Shown in pieces: positions 19,049 to 28,766 of a stretch of DNA of 51,439 nt (the first letter of the stretch is position 1; each line of letters begins with the position of its first letter). The stretch is taken from assembly GCA_009779405.1 (NCBI GenBank), contig WREI01000010.1, forward strand, positions 1-51,439, read 5' to 3'. The DNA is from Clostridiales bacterium. Its GTDB lineage: Bacteria > Bacillota > Clostridia > Christensenellales > CAG-138. The notes under the pieces are model-generated. The model saw only the letters and a list, made by a program, of their open reading frames with translations. It did not search any database and was not told the DNA's origin. A program made the translations under genes and the position numbers.

Positions 19049-19627
19049 ATGAAAAGAATCCTGACTATAGTATTAGCGGCGCTGCTCGCCCTTGCTTTAT
19101 TTTCATTTACGGGCTGCGCCGGGGAAAAAGAGACGCAGAGCGCGCTGACGGGTGAACCCGATGAGATCATGGCGGCGCTGATGTTAAAGGCGGCGGCCTA
19201 CGTCACGAGCGAATACGGCCTGCCTGCCACCTTCAACGATTCCGTCACGGCCGCGACCGCGCAAGGGGCCCTCGGCCTTTCCGCCGACGATTTTGAGCAG
19301 TATATCGAATCCGCCACCGCGAATAAGGGCATGATCATCACCACCGCGCACCTCGTCACCTTGGCCAAGCTGAAAGATCCGGCGGATGCCAAAACCGTTA
19401 TGAAGTTAGTCGCGGAGGGCTTTGACAGCGGGCAGTGGATCTGCGTGTTCCCCGATGAGAGCCTTGTCATCGCAAGCGGCCCCTATTTGCTGCTGATCGC
19501 GTCCAAGACCGACTGGAGCAACGCCGTATTGACCGCATTCAAAGAACTGGCGGGGGAATATACGAAGGCGAACACCTTCTATTCCGGCCCGGGAGAGCTC
19601 GGCAGCATGGAGTTGCTGCCCGATTAG
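19049..19627 (+). CDS. DUF4358-like lipoprotein
   Basis: Lipobox ALFSFTGCAG; directly upstream of MBOAT and DHHW genes, the usual DUF4358 context. Confidence 0.65.
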   Translation: MKRILTIVLAALLALALFSFTGCAGEKETQSALTGEPDEIMAALMLKAAAYVTSEYGLPATFNDSVTAATAQGALGLSADDFEQYIESATANKGMIITTAHLVTLAKLKDPADAKTVMKLVAEGFDSGQWICVFPDESLVIASGPYLLLIASKTDWSNAVLTAFKELAGEYTKANTFYSGPGELGSMELLPD

Positions 19628-19630
19628 GCC

Positions 19631-21037
19631 GTGCTCTTCTCGTCCGTCACATTCCTCTATTATTTCCTCCCCGCGGTGTTGGCGCTGTACTTCTTGACGC
19701 CGACGCCGCAGGGTTCTCCGCGCCTGCGCAATATTGTACTGCTGGCGGCGAGCATCGTTTTCTATGCCTGGGGCGAGCCCGTATACCTCTTTTTAATGCT
19801 GGCGGAAGTGGCGCTGCTCTGGGCCTTCGGATTGCTGATAGACAAATTCCGCGGCACGCGCAAATCCAAGCTCTTTTTGATCTTCTCCATCCTCGCGCCG
19901 CTCATAGCGCTGGGCTTTTTCAAATATGCCGATTTCTTCCTCGGCAATATCAATTCTGTTTTCGGAAGCAGCATACCCCTGCTGAAGCTGGCCCTGCCCA
20001 TCGGCATCAGCTTCTATACCTTCCAGCTCCTCTCCTACAGCATCGACCTGTATCGCGGCGAGGTGGCCGTGCAGCGCAATCCCCTCGATTTCGCCTGCTA
20101 TGTGATGCTTTTCCCGCAATTGATGGCCGGGCCTATCGTGCGCTACGCGGATATCGCGGCACAGCTCACCGTGCGCGAACACAGCGTCCCGCGTTTTGCG
20201 CAGGGCGCCCGCCGCTTCGTCATCGGCTTGGCCAAGAAGGTGCTGATCGCCAATATCCTGGCCGAGCTCTGCCAAATCATGCGTGCAAGCCGCGAAGGCA
20301 GCGTGCTCTCCGCGTGGCTCTATATTCTGGCCTTCGGCCTGCAAATTTATTTCGACTTCTCGGGCTATTCCGATATGGCCCTCGGCTTGGGCCGCATCTT
20401 CGGCTTCGACTTCCCGGAGAACTTCAACTATCCCTATATCGCGGACAGCATCACCGATTTTTGGCGGCGCTGGCATATCTCCCTGTCGCAGTGGTTTCGG
20501 GACTATCTCTATATCCCGCTCGGCGGCAGCCGCGTCAAGACGGCGCGCTTTGTCCTGAATATTCTGATCGTCTGGTTCGCGACGGGCTTCTGGCACGGCG
20601 CGGACTGGAATTTTATCGCCTGGGGCCTGTATTTCGGGCTGATTCTGCTGCTCGAAAAATTGGTGTTCGGCAAAGCACTGGCCAAGCTGCCCAAAGTCTT
20701 GAAACATATATATGTGCTGTTGATCGTCGCGGTCGGTTGGGTCTTCTTCGATTCGAGCGGCTTTGCCGCGGCGGGCGCGACACTCGGCAGGCTTGTCGGC
20801 ATAGGCGCGGAGTCGGCAGCGGGCGTGGAGTCGCTCTACTATCTGCGCAGTTACGCCGTACCGCTGCTGATTGGCTTTATCGGCGCGACGCCCCTGCCAA
20901 AGCGCGTCTTCCTGCGCCTGTCCCGCTCCCGCTCGGCGGCCATATGGGAACCGATTGGCGTAGCGGTGCTGCTGCTGATCGTCACCGCGTTTTTGGTGGA
21001 CGGTTCCTTCAACCCCTTTATCTATTTCAGGTTTTAA
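19631..21037 (+). CDS. MBOAT-family O-acyltransferase (AlgI-like)
   Basis: GTG start; QIYFDFSGYSDMALGLGRIFGFDFPENFNYPYIADSITDFWRRWHISLSQWFRDYLYIPLGGSR; FWHGADWNFIAWGLYFG. Confidence 0.95.
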   Translation: MLFSSVTFLYYFLPAVLALYFLTPTPQGSPRLRNIVLLAASIVFYAWGEPVYLFLMLAEVALLWAFGLLIDKFRGTRKSKLFLIFSILAPLIALGFFKYADFFLGNINSVFGSSIPLLKLALPIGISFYTFQLLSYSIDLYRGEVAVQRNPLDFACYVMLFPQLMAGPIVRYADIAAQLTVREHSVPRFAQGARRFVIGLAKKVLIANILAELCQIMRASREGSVLSAWLYILAFGLQIYFDFSGYSDMALGLGRIFGFDFPENFNYPYIADSITDFWRRWHISLSQWFRDYLYIPLGGSRVKTARFVLNILIVWFATGFWHGADWNFIAWGLYFGLILLLEKLVFGKALAKLPKVLKHIYVLLIVAVGWVFFDSSGFAAAGATLGRLVGIGAESAAGVESLYYLRSYAVPLLIGFIGATPLPKRVFLRLSRSRSAAIWEPIGVAVLLLIVTAFLVDGSFNPFIYFRF

Positions 21038-21040
21038 GCT

Positions 21041-22147
21041 ATGAAGACGTCACGCACAGAAAACCCGGCCCCCGCACGCATCGGAACTTTGATCGTGTTT
21101 ATCCTGATCATGGGCGTGTTTGCCGTACTCAACCGCGCAATCAAGCCCCCGGCCATATTGCTGACGGAGCGCCGCCAACCTGCAAAGCTGCCCGATTTTA
21201 CGTTTAAGAATATCGCCGACGCGGAATTTATGAACGGGTTCGAAGCCTTTGCCGCAGACAGCTTCGCCCTGCGCGAGCCCCTTCGCAGTCTGCGCGCCGC
21301 GACGGTGTTCTATGCGCTGGGGCAGGCGGATAAGTCGGGTCTCTACCGCGATTCCGCCGTGGGCGCGGGTCGCTTTGTGCAAGTGGACGAGCTCTCCCTG
21401 CGCCAAACGGCGGCAAAACTGCGCAAGGTCGCGGAGCCGCTGCAAGAATTGGATATGCAGATCTATTACGCCGTGATTCCCGATAAGAGCATCTATGCGA
21501 CGCAGAGCTATCCCGGCTTTGACCCGGCCCTCGCCGCCGCCATTCTGGGCATGGAGCTGCCGGATTTTACGCCCGTGGACCTGACCCCCGCCCTCTCCGC
21601 CGACGCCTATTACCGAACCGATCTGCACTGGAACCAGGTGAAGCTCGAGCCCGTCTTAAACACTCTCGGCACTGCTATGGGCGTCCCCTTCGGCGGCAGG
21701 GCGCGGATGCACTTTCAGGGCGTCTACGCCGGGCAACTGGCCCTGCCCATGGACTTTGACGATATGAAATATATCGAACTGCCAAACAGTGTCACGGCGC
21801 GCTACCTGAATGACAGAAGCATGGAATGGGAAGCGCGCCCCATATACAAACTCGAGGCCCTGACAGACCTCGACCCCTATGACCTCTTCCTCGGCGGTCC
21901 GCAACCGCTGATTATATTGGAAAACCCGAACGCGAATACGAACCGCACCCTCTATCTCTTCCGCGACTCGTTCGGCTCCTCCCTCGCCCCCCTATTGACC
22001 ACAGGCTATCGCCGCATCGTCCTCATAGACCTGCGCTACATACACGCCACCCTGCTGCCGCAGTTTATCGACTGGGAAGCGGGCGCGGATGTGCTGTTCT
22101 TATACAGTTCTCAGCTGTTGAATAATGCGGGGGTGTTGATGGTGTAA
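21041..22147 (+). CDS. DHHW/AlgX-like acetylation partner protein
   Basis: Single N-terminal TM; YRTDLHWNQ; FRDSFGSSLAPLL motif; downstream of MBOAT. Confidence 0.8.
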   Translation: MKTSRTENPAPARIGTLIVFILIMGVFAVLNRAIKPPAILLTERRQPAKLPDFTFKNIADAEFMNGFEAFAADSFALREPLRSLRAATVFYALGQADKSGLYRDSAVGAGRFVQVDELSLRQTAAKLRKVAEPLQELDMQIYYAVIPDKSIYATQSYPGFDPALAAAILGMELPDFTPVDLTPALSADAYYRTDLHWNQVKLEPVLNTLGTAMGVPFGGRARMHFQGVYAGQLALPMDFDDMKYIELPNSVTARYLNDRSMEWEARPIYKLEALTDLDPYDLFLGGPQPLIILENPNANTNRTLYLFRDSFGSSLAPLLTTGYRRIVLIDLRYIHATLLPQFIDWEAGADVLFLYSSQLLNNAGVLMV

Positions 22148-22151
22148 CGGA

Positions 22152-22279
22152 TCAATGCACAACGCGCAATGCGGCAATGCTCAATGGCGGAAGAAAAGCC
22201 GGGCGCTTCTTTTAATCAAAGAGAGATGCCCTCAGCATCTCTACAATCATTGAACATTGCGCATTGACCATTGAACATT
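22152..22279. repeat. Composite MITE-like element B (same family as A)
   Basis: Left arm TCAATGCACAACGCGCAATG shares 20 nt with the reverse complement of the element A right arm; palindrome GAGATGCCCTCAGCATCTCTAC (22223-22244); right arm CATTGAACATTGCGCATTGACCATTGAACATTT. Confidence 0.75.
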
Positions 22280-23689
22280 TTATCCAAACGGCCTTCTCCC
22301 GCAAACAAAATTCCGCACCCAATAGGAGCTCGAGGAGCCGAACGAACTGCGCACGACCGCGCCCGCGCTGGAGCTGGCGTGGATAAAGCGCTCATTGCCT
22401 ATATAGATGCCTGTGTGACTGACCTTACTGGAGCTGTCGTTGCAGAAGAAAACGAGATCCCCGCGCTTCAGATCCGATATCTTTTCGATTTTCTTCCAGC
22501 TGCTGTTGGCTGCATAGCTCGACGAGGACTGGCGGCTGATGGACAGGCCCGCACTGCGCAGGCAGAAATAGACCAGTCCCGAGCAGTCGAAGGCGTTGGG
22601 ACCCTTTTCCGCCCATACATAGGGATAGCCCATGCGGCTCTCGGCGCAGGCGATCATGCCGTCTATGCCCGAGCCATAGCTGCCGCTTGGCGGATTGGTG
22701 GGCTTGGGCGTATTGGTTGGTTTCGGGGTGTTCGTCGGCTTGGGCGTATTCGTCGGCTTGGGCGTGTTGGTCACCTTTGGCGTCGTATTCGGTTTGGGCG
22801 TATTCGTCGCCTTCGGCGTTGTGTTCGGCTTCGGTGTGTTGGTCGGCTTGGCGGTGGGCTTGGGCGTTGTCCCGCTCGGGCGGGGCGTGGGCTTCGGCGT
22901 GTTTGTAATTTTGGGGGTATTCGTCGGTACGGGGGTGGGCGTCGGAATCGGCGTGGGGGTCGGCGTCGGCGTCGGCGCCGGGGTCCAGAGCCGGGAGGAG
23001 CTGATGGCCTCGTCCGAATACAGTATATTCAAATCATCCGCATCCGCTTCGCCGCTCAGCGGCAGTCGGTTCCCGGCTTGAAACAGCAGGAGCGCGTCCC
23101 GTGTTTTGGGACCGAAAAAGCCGGAGGCCTCCTCCGTGAAATAGCCCAATTCCGTCAGGCGCTTTTGCAGATCCAGCACATCCGCGCCCGTGTCGGTCGC
23201 TTTCAGCCTGTAATGCGGCGCGGTGGGGGCGTGCAATAATTCTTGCAAATCGGAATCGGCGATGCCTGTGTCGTCCAACCCGACAGCGCGCTGGAAGCGC
23301 TTGACCGCTTCCTGCAGCGGCAGGTTGAAACGGGGCAAGGGCTCATCGGAATCCAGATAGCCCAACTCCGCCAGGCGGCTTTGCAGCAGCTCCACGGCGG
23401 CATTTTCGTCCCCCAATTGCAGGGTGGCATATTGTGAGATGATGACGGTAGACTTGGCTGTCGGCGCCACCGTCAACTCCACAGGCAGCTCGCCCGGCGG
23501 CTCTATGGTTGCCGGGGCTATGGGTGTCGGCATCCCGGCAGCGTCCGTAACCGGGGCCGGCACGGCACCTATCCCGAGCAACACCATCACAAGCACGGCC
23601 ATCAGCACCGCGCAAAGCGGGATGACCAGCAGTATCCGCACCGACAGGATGGGCTTTTGTTTGTCCTTATACGCAGATTTTTGTCGCAT
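22280..23689 (-). CDS. Membrane-anchored peptidoglycan-binding (x2) and NlpC/P60 hydrolase with Thr/Pro-rich linker
   Basis: PG-binding-like DLQKRLTELGYFTEEASGFFGPKTRDALLLFQ; linker (TNTPKP)n; NlpC/P60 YPYVWAEKGPNAFDCSGLVYFCLRSAG...RGDLVFFC...VSHTGIYIGNERFIHAS. Confidence 0.92.
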   Translation of the reverse strand: MRQKSAYKDKQKPILSVRILLVIPLCAVLMAVLVMVLLGIGAVPAPVTDAAGMPTPIAPATIEPPGELPVELTVAPTAKSTVIISQYATLQLGDENAAVELLQSRLAELGYLDSDEPLPRFNLPLQEAVKRFQRAVGLDDTGIADSDLQELLHAPTAPHYRLKATDTGADVLDLQKRLTELGYFTEEASGFFGPKTRDALLLFQAGNRLPLSGEADADDLNILYSDEAISSSRLWTPAPTPTPTPTPIPTPTPVPTNTPKITNTPKPTPRPSGTTPKPTAKPTNTPKPNTTPKATNTPKPNTTPKVTNTPKPTNTPKPTNTPKPTNTPKPTNPPSGSYGSGIDGMIACAESRMGYPYVWAEKGPNAFDCSGLVYFCLRSAGLSISRQSSSSYAANSSWKKIEKISDLKRGDLVFFCNDSSSKVSHTGIYIGNERFIHASSSAGAVVRSSFGSSSSYWVRNFVCGRRPFG

Positions 23690-23776
23690 GCGGACAGTAT
23701 ACAGGCTATTTACAGCCTTTTTGCTGAAAAGGTATGAATAAGCTGAAAATAAACAGGCCTGTATATCAAAACTGTA

Positions 23777-25623
23777 CTATAGCGATGCCCGGCGGCTGCG
23801 TCTTGCAAACGCAAAGGCGAATACGACCGTAAGCAGCAGCAGCGCAATGCCGAGGATGGTGGTTATTCTCGTGCCGCGGCCCCCTGTGTGGGGATACGGG
23901 GCGGCGGAACTGTTTTCAATCGTACAGTGTATCGCGTACACGTTGCTTTCGCCGCTGCCGTGCGCGGTAAAGGCCGCTTCTATGGGTGCAGCGAGTTTAA
24001 TATATCCGCCGGGTGCTTCCGTCTCGAATATGTAGTACATGAGATAGACCTTGGGATATATGCCCATGTAGGCTTTTATGCCATCGAACAAGGCAAGGCC
24101 GTCCGTTCCGGTCGTTAGCTCCCAATCCTCCGCGTCCGTATAACCCTCGTCGCCCGGATAGAGAATTTTGCCGCTTGTATCCTTCCTGAGAAAAGTGCCT
24201 TCTTCGCCGCTGCCCATCAACGAGAGCTTAAACGACGCCCCCTGCAATTTATGCGCAGGGTCGTTTGCCGAGACTTTCAGAATCTCGATTTGCGCAGAAT
24301 GCGGTTGTTCTTCTTTCGGATACTCGTTTTTCGGATAGAGATGCACTGTTGTCAACCATGTATCGTTGCCTGTATTATACAAGGGCAGCGGGACGATACA
24401 GGGACCGGATACGCCAATGATATCCTCGTTTTGCTGTTCCACAATCAAATACAATCCGTCGGAAAGCCCGTTGAATACAGCCAAACCCGTGCTATCCGTC
24501 GTTTCCGACGCGATAAACAGCAAGGCATACGCATGCTCTGTGTCAATTGCGGGCGAGTACAGTTTTGTTGGATGGTAAGGGTCATCCAACGCAAAGTTTA
24601 CACAGTCGGGCGGGGCTTCATGGGAGAAGATATCTATCAGGTAAAGGTTAAAGCCTATACCCGGCAGCGGAATGGCACTGTCCGGCAGTTGGGATGCATC
24701 CAGTTCCTCGCCACTGCCCTTGGGGCCGGACAAACTGAGATCCTCCAGGCCATATTTATGGATTACAAGGCTATTTTCCCCGGGGATCGGCGTGGGCGTG
24801 GGCGTCGGTTCCGACGTGGGTGTGGGCGTCGGTGTGGGAGTGGGGAGTTCCACTTGATCCGCTGCGAAGAGGATACGCCCGTTTCCGCCAACCCCGCCGC
24901 CACAGACCGCCGTATTATTGTATATAAATACTTTGCCTTCGGGAAATTGCGCTTTGAGGTTGCCGATGCTTGATGCTGTGACGCTGTTTGCGTTCGTGAG
25001 TGTAATCCCGCTTCCGTCATATTCGGCGGGGGTGACGCCGTTTGCAAAGGGAATCACCTTTCCCGGGTAACGTTGGCCTGCCATATCCCAATACCAGTCG
25101 TAAGGCGTCCCGTCAATCGCCTTTTGGGGCATGATCGGTTTTGCAGTGGATTCGATGCAAACCTGAGCGCCGCGGTTGTTCGCTGTGTTGCCGCCGATGG
25201 TGACGCTTCTCTCTTCAAAGTTTACGATGCCTATCGTACAACTCCATATGCCGCCGCCCCTGGCATCGCCCTTGTTGGCAGAGTTCCCGACGATTACGGC
25301 ATTGTGTACCGTGCTGGTTCCCGTTGCTATGCCGGTTCCGATGGCGCCGCCATACGTAGTGGTCGCCGTATTATCGTAAAAATCCCCGGCATAAATGTTT
25401 ATTTTCCCGGTCGCGTCGATATAAATGCCGCTGAATTCAGGTTTATATTCCCGGTGAGAATTACGGTATGTTCCCCTGTGGTTTCTAAGGCAGCCCTTAA
25501 GGCGGTCGGTGTATTGACGGATGTTTCTGCCGCCCGTGCCGTATGCGGCATCGCTGTGAACAATGTCACCACGATGCAGAGCATGAGCGTAAAGCTTAAA
25601 ACAGAGCCGAGTTTCTTTTTCAT
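23777..25623 (-). pseudogene. Pmp/SpaA-like surface protein with LPXTG-like anchor; 5' end split into two frames
   Basis: Signal peptide frame 25399-25623 (MKKKLGSVLSFTLMLCIVVTLFTAMPHTARAAETSVNTPTALRAALETTGEHTVILTGNINLNS) does not join the main frame (SGIYIDATGKINIYAGDFYDNTATTTYGGAIG...YPHTGGRGTRITTILGIALLLLTVVFAFAFARRSRR). Confidence 0.65.
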
Positions 25624-25763
25624 TGCGCGTCATCCTTTCTTTGATATCGCTTTATGAATGTCATAGGTACGCAACGCGGTAGCATATCGTAAAATATTGT
25701 TTATGTATAAAGATTTCTCAAACGGCAGGTTTTTTTCCTGAATCGTCGTTTTTGTTTGCCATA

Positions 25764-25798
25764 ACAAAAACCACTATACCGTATTTTGGGTATGGTGG
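25764..25798 (-). terminator. Rho-independent terminator downstream of the exonuclease gene
   Basis: Minus strand CCACCATACC-CAAAATAC-GGTATAGTGG followed by TTTTTGTT. Confidence 0.7.
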
Positions 25799-25854
25799 CT
25801 TTGCTTGTAGTCTGCGTTTCGGCGGTCAGTTTGGGGAGCGCGCGTCTTTCCTCT

Positions 25855-26853
25855 TTATCCCTTCGGTATCTTCACGCGCACGCTGATCAAATTATGATCG
25901 GAGACCTTGTTCATAAGCGTCTCTATTCTGCCGAGCTTGCTGGGGCTGATGCCCTTGGAGTACAGGATGTTGTCGATGATCTTGGTATTGCTGCCCGTGC
26001 CGAACGTGGCGTGCTCCTTGTTTGCGAGACGGACATCGATTTTCAGGTTCTTCTCCAACCAGTCGGCGGAAGCGTTGAAGTCGCCCGTGACGATATAGTT
26101 CTTTGCGCCCGTCGACTTGATTTTGCTCTCCATGGTGCGCAGGGTGCTGACCTTCAGCGACGCCGAGCCATTCGGCATATGCACATTGAAGAAATGTACC
26201 AGGCCCTTGTTGGTCAGCAGCTGGACATAGCCCATGACCCGGTTTTCGCCCGTACTCGTCAGCTTGAAAGTTTCGGCATGGATAATGGGCTGTTTGGAGA
26301 GGATCAGGGTGCCATATTCCCCGCCGCCCAGGTCGATGGCCTTGCTGAAATAGTAATAGGGATAGCCCGCCGCTTCGGCCAGCTTCTTCGCATAATCCAC
26401 CTTGCCGGAGCGGGAGGTGTGGCGATCCACTTCCTGCAGGCCTACGACCTCGGCGCCCGATTCGCGTATGGCCTTGGCCACCTGTTCCAACTTCGCGCCG
26501 TTTCCGAGGGCCTTGACATTGAAGGTGGCGATGCGCAGGTTCACGTCGCCCGTGAGCGCTTGGGAATAACTGCGCTTCTCCACATAGTCGCGGTGCACAT
26601 AGGCGGGCGCGCCGTTGTAGAGTATCTTATAGAAATCGCCCTCGGTGCCGAGTATGGCATACTTCGTGTCCTTGTTGGCCGTGCCGACGAGCGTGGAGAG
26701 CGCCGAGGCCTTGGCGCGCACGTTCACGTCGCGGCGGACATTGGTGATAACCGCGACCTCCACCTTGTCGCTCGCGGCCTGCGCGCGGAGCGGGAACAGG
26801 GCGCAGAGCAAGGCGGCGCAGAGCAGGATGCTGATAAGTTTGATGCGTTTCAT
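25855..26853 (-). CDS. Secreted endonuclease/exonuclease/phosphatase-family protein with N-terminal SH3-like domain
   Basis: RIATFNVKALGNGAKLEQVAKAIRESGAEVVGLQEVDRHT...VTGDFNA...SDHNLISVRV; signal peptide plus NVRAKASALSTLVGTANKDTKYAIL. Confidence 0.88.
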   Translation of the reverse strand: MKRIKLISILLCAALLCALFPLRAQAASDKVEVAVITNVRRDVNVRAKASALSTLVGTANKDTKYAILGTEGDFYKILYNGAPAYVHRDYVEKRSYSQALTGDVNLRIATFNVKALGNGAKLEQVAKAIRESGAEVVGLQEVDRHTSRSGKVDYAKKLAEAAGYPYYYFSKAIDLGGGEYGTLILSKQPIIHAETFKLTSTGENRVMGYVQLLTNKGLVHFFNVHMPNGSASLKVSTLRTMESKIKSTGAKNYIVTGDFNASADWLEKNLKIDVRLANKEHATFGTGSNTKIIDNILYSKGISPSKLGRIETLMNKVSDHNLISVRVKIPKG

Positions 26854-26899
26854 GGGTACCTCCTTATGGGGGATTTACGAGTTATGTGGTATTCCGGGA

Positions 26900-26923
26900 G
26901 GGCGCAATATATTGCACCCCTAC
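26900..26923. repeat. GTAG-type palindrome
   Basis: GGGCGCAATATATTGCACCCCTAC. Confidence 0.7.
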
Positions 26924-26925
26924 GG

Positions 26926-28740
26926 TTAATCAATCCTAATCCCAAACACCTCTTGCCCGCGGCTGCCGATGACGATGATATTGTTGAACACGGCGGGGGA
27001 GGCTTCGAAATTGCTCTTCGTGGGTTTTATCCGGGCGAGTTCGACACCCGTCAACCCATCCAACAGATAGAGATAGCCGCCGGAATCGGCAATCAGCACA
27101 TAGCCCTTGGGGTGCGTGTCCTGGGAATAGACCAGCACGGGCGAGCTCCAGGTATAGTACTCCATGGGGAATTCCCACTTGCGCTCAAAGGTGTCCTTGT
27201 CGAGCGCGAGCAGGATACCCGTATCCTTATCGGGCGTGCGGGCATAGGGGACGAAGACCAGGTCTTCCACATTAGTTCCCGCTTTGCCGAGGGCGACCGT
27301 CGCCTGTATGCCGCCGGATATGCCGTTCACCGTGTGCACGGTGAGGGGATAGTCGCGGGTGATATCGCCCGTCATGGCGTTGATACGGAAGAGCGGGGTT
27401 CGACCCGTCTTATCCGACTTCGCGGTGAAGTGCAGGGAGGTGCCGACATAGAGGTATGCCTCGGTCTCCGAGCGCACATCGAGCACGGGCGAACCGTTGG
27501 TATCGTCCTTCGTATCGGCGATCCACTTGGTCTCCATGGTGCCGAGGTCTATACACTGGAAGAGCCCGTCGTTGGACGAGAGGTAAATGCAGCCATTCCA
27601 AATGACGGCGCTGCCCTCATAGCCCAGCCAGGGTATGGCCGTCTGGTCTATCTTGGCAGAGGACCTGTTCGACTCATAGCGCTTCTTTACAATCTCGCTC
27701 GGGTTGACCGAGACGGTACCCGCAACCTGGTCGTACTGCATATTCAATTTCATGGTGTAGAGCACGCCGTTTTCACCGGGCCAGATCAGGAGATCGTTCT
27801 TCTCGTCGATCAGCGGCGCACTGTCATAGGCATAGAACTCGCGCTGGGCGAAGGAATCCGCGCCCTGCTTGCCGAACTCATAGAGCCGCGTGCCGTCGAT
27901 CAGCGAATAGATCATTGCGCGGGACTTCTGCGCGTCGTTGTCATATTCGTCACCGCTGCCGAGATAGAGCAGGGGAACACCGCGCGGGTCTAAACTGCCC
28001 GTGCCTTTGAAGGGCATGCCGACATTGATGGGGTCGCGGGTCTCCTTGCCGTCTTCCAGGTCGAAGAAATATACATAACCGTCCATGGTGGGATATATGA
28101 CCTCCACCAAGAGGGGCTTTGCCTTTGCCCAGTCGTGCATGTTCATAGTCTGCTTTACCTTATCCGGCCACTGAACCATGAGGGGCTGCCCCGTCCAGCC
28201 GCTGCCCGTCCAATTCTTCTCCGGGTTGTTGCGCGGCAGATATCGGGTGGGCTTCATCCATATCTGTTTGAGTTTCACGTTGTTCGGATCGATGGAGATG
28301 CTGCCGTGCGCCGCGCCCGTGCGCCAGTTGTCGCCGCGGAAGGTGATGACGCCCACGAGATTGGTATAGTCCGAAGCTTTGGGGAAATTGATCTCATATT
28401 TTCTCGCGAACGGCGCACCCTGCGTAAGCACCTCGCCGTCCACCTCTAAGAAGCTGACATAATTGTATCTTTCCGGCTTGGACGCCTCGATGGCATAGGG
28501 TGTCGGGCGCGGCGTGTCCGTGGGCCCCGGCGTTTCACCCGGCCCCGGTGTGGCCGTCGTCCCCGGCTCGGGTGTGAGTTGTGCCGGTTGAATGCCTTGT
28601 ATACAGCCGAGTCGCTGTGCCGTGAATACGATAACCAGCACCAGCGCCACGAGCACCAGAAGCATGATGAGCAGCGACAAGAAAAAGCGTGGGTGCACCT
28701 TAACCTTGCGCTTTTTCCCCTTATACGGATCGTAATCCAT
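26926..28740 (-). CDS. Membrane-anchored PQQ-like beta-propeller protein, copy 1
   Basis: MDYDPYKGKKRKVKVHPRFFLSLLIMLLVLVALVLVIVFTA; repeated W.(Y/F)...SPVL...YLLDG blades; ends FEASPAVFNNIIVIGSRGQEVFGIRID. Confidence 0.85.
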   Translation of the reverse strand: MDYDPYKGKKRKVKVHPRFFLSLLIMLLVLVALVLVIVFTAQRLGCIQGIQPAQLTPEPGTTATPGPGETPGPTDTPRPTPYAIEASKPERYNYVSFLEVDGEVLTQGAPFARKYEINFPKASDYTNLVGVITFRGDNWRTGAAHGSISIDPNNVKLKQIWMKPTRYLPRNNPEKNWTGSGWTGQPLMVQWPDKVKQTMNMHDWAKAKPLLVEVIYPTMDGYVYFFDLEDGKETRDPINVGMPFKGTGSLDPRGVPLLYLGSGDEYDNDAQKSRAMIYSLIDGTRLYEFGKQGADSFAQREFYAYDSAPLIDEKNDLLIWPGENGVLYTMKLNMQYDQVAGTVSVNPSEIVKKRYESNRSSAKIDQTAIPWLGYEGSAVIWNGCIYLSSNDGLFQCIDLGTMETKWIADTKDDTNGSPVLDVRSETEAYLYVGTSLHFTAKSDKTGRTPLFRINAMTGDITRDYPLTVHTVNGISGGIQATVALGKAGTNVEDLVFVPYARTPDKDTGILLALDKDTFERKWEFPMEYYTWSSPVLVYSQDTHPKGYVLIADSGGYLYLLDGLTGVELARIKPTKSNFEASPAVFNNIIVIGSRGQEVFGIRID

Positions 28741-28766
28741 GCCTGTTTCCTCCTGTTATTTTCCGA

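Noticed and set aside
25786-27993. 735-aa plus-strand ORF
   Set aside because: Antisense to well-supported exonuclease and propeller genes; His/Ala/Gly-rich shadow ORF typical of GC-rich coding DNA.
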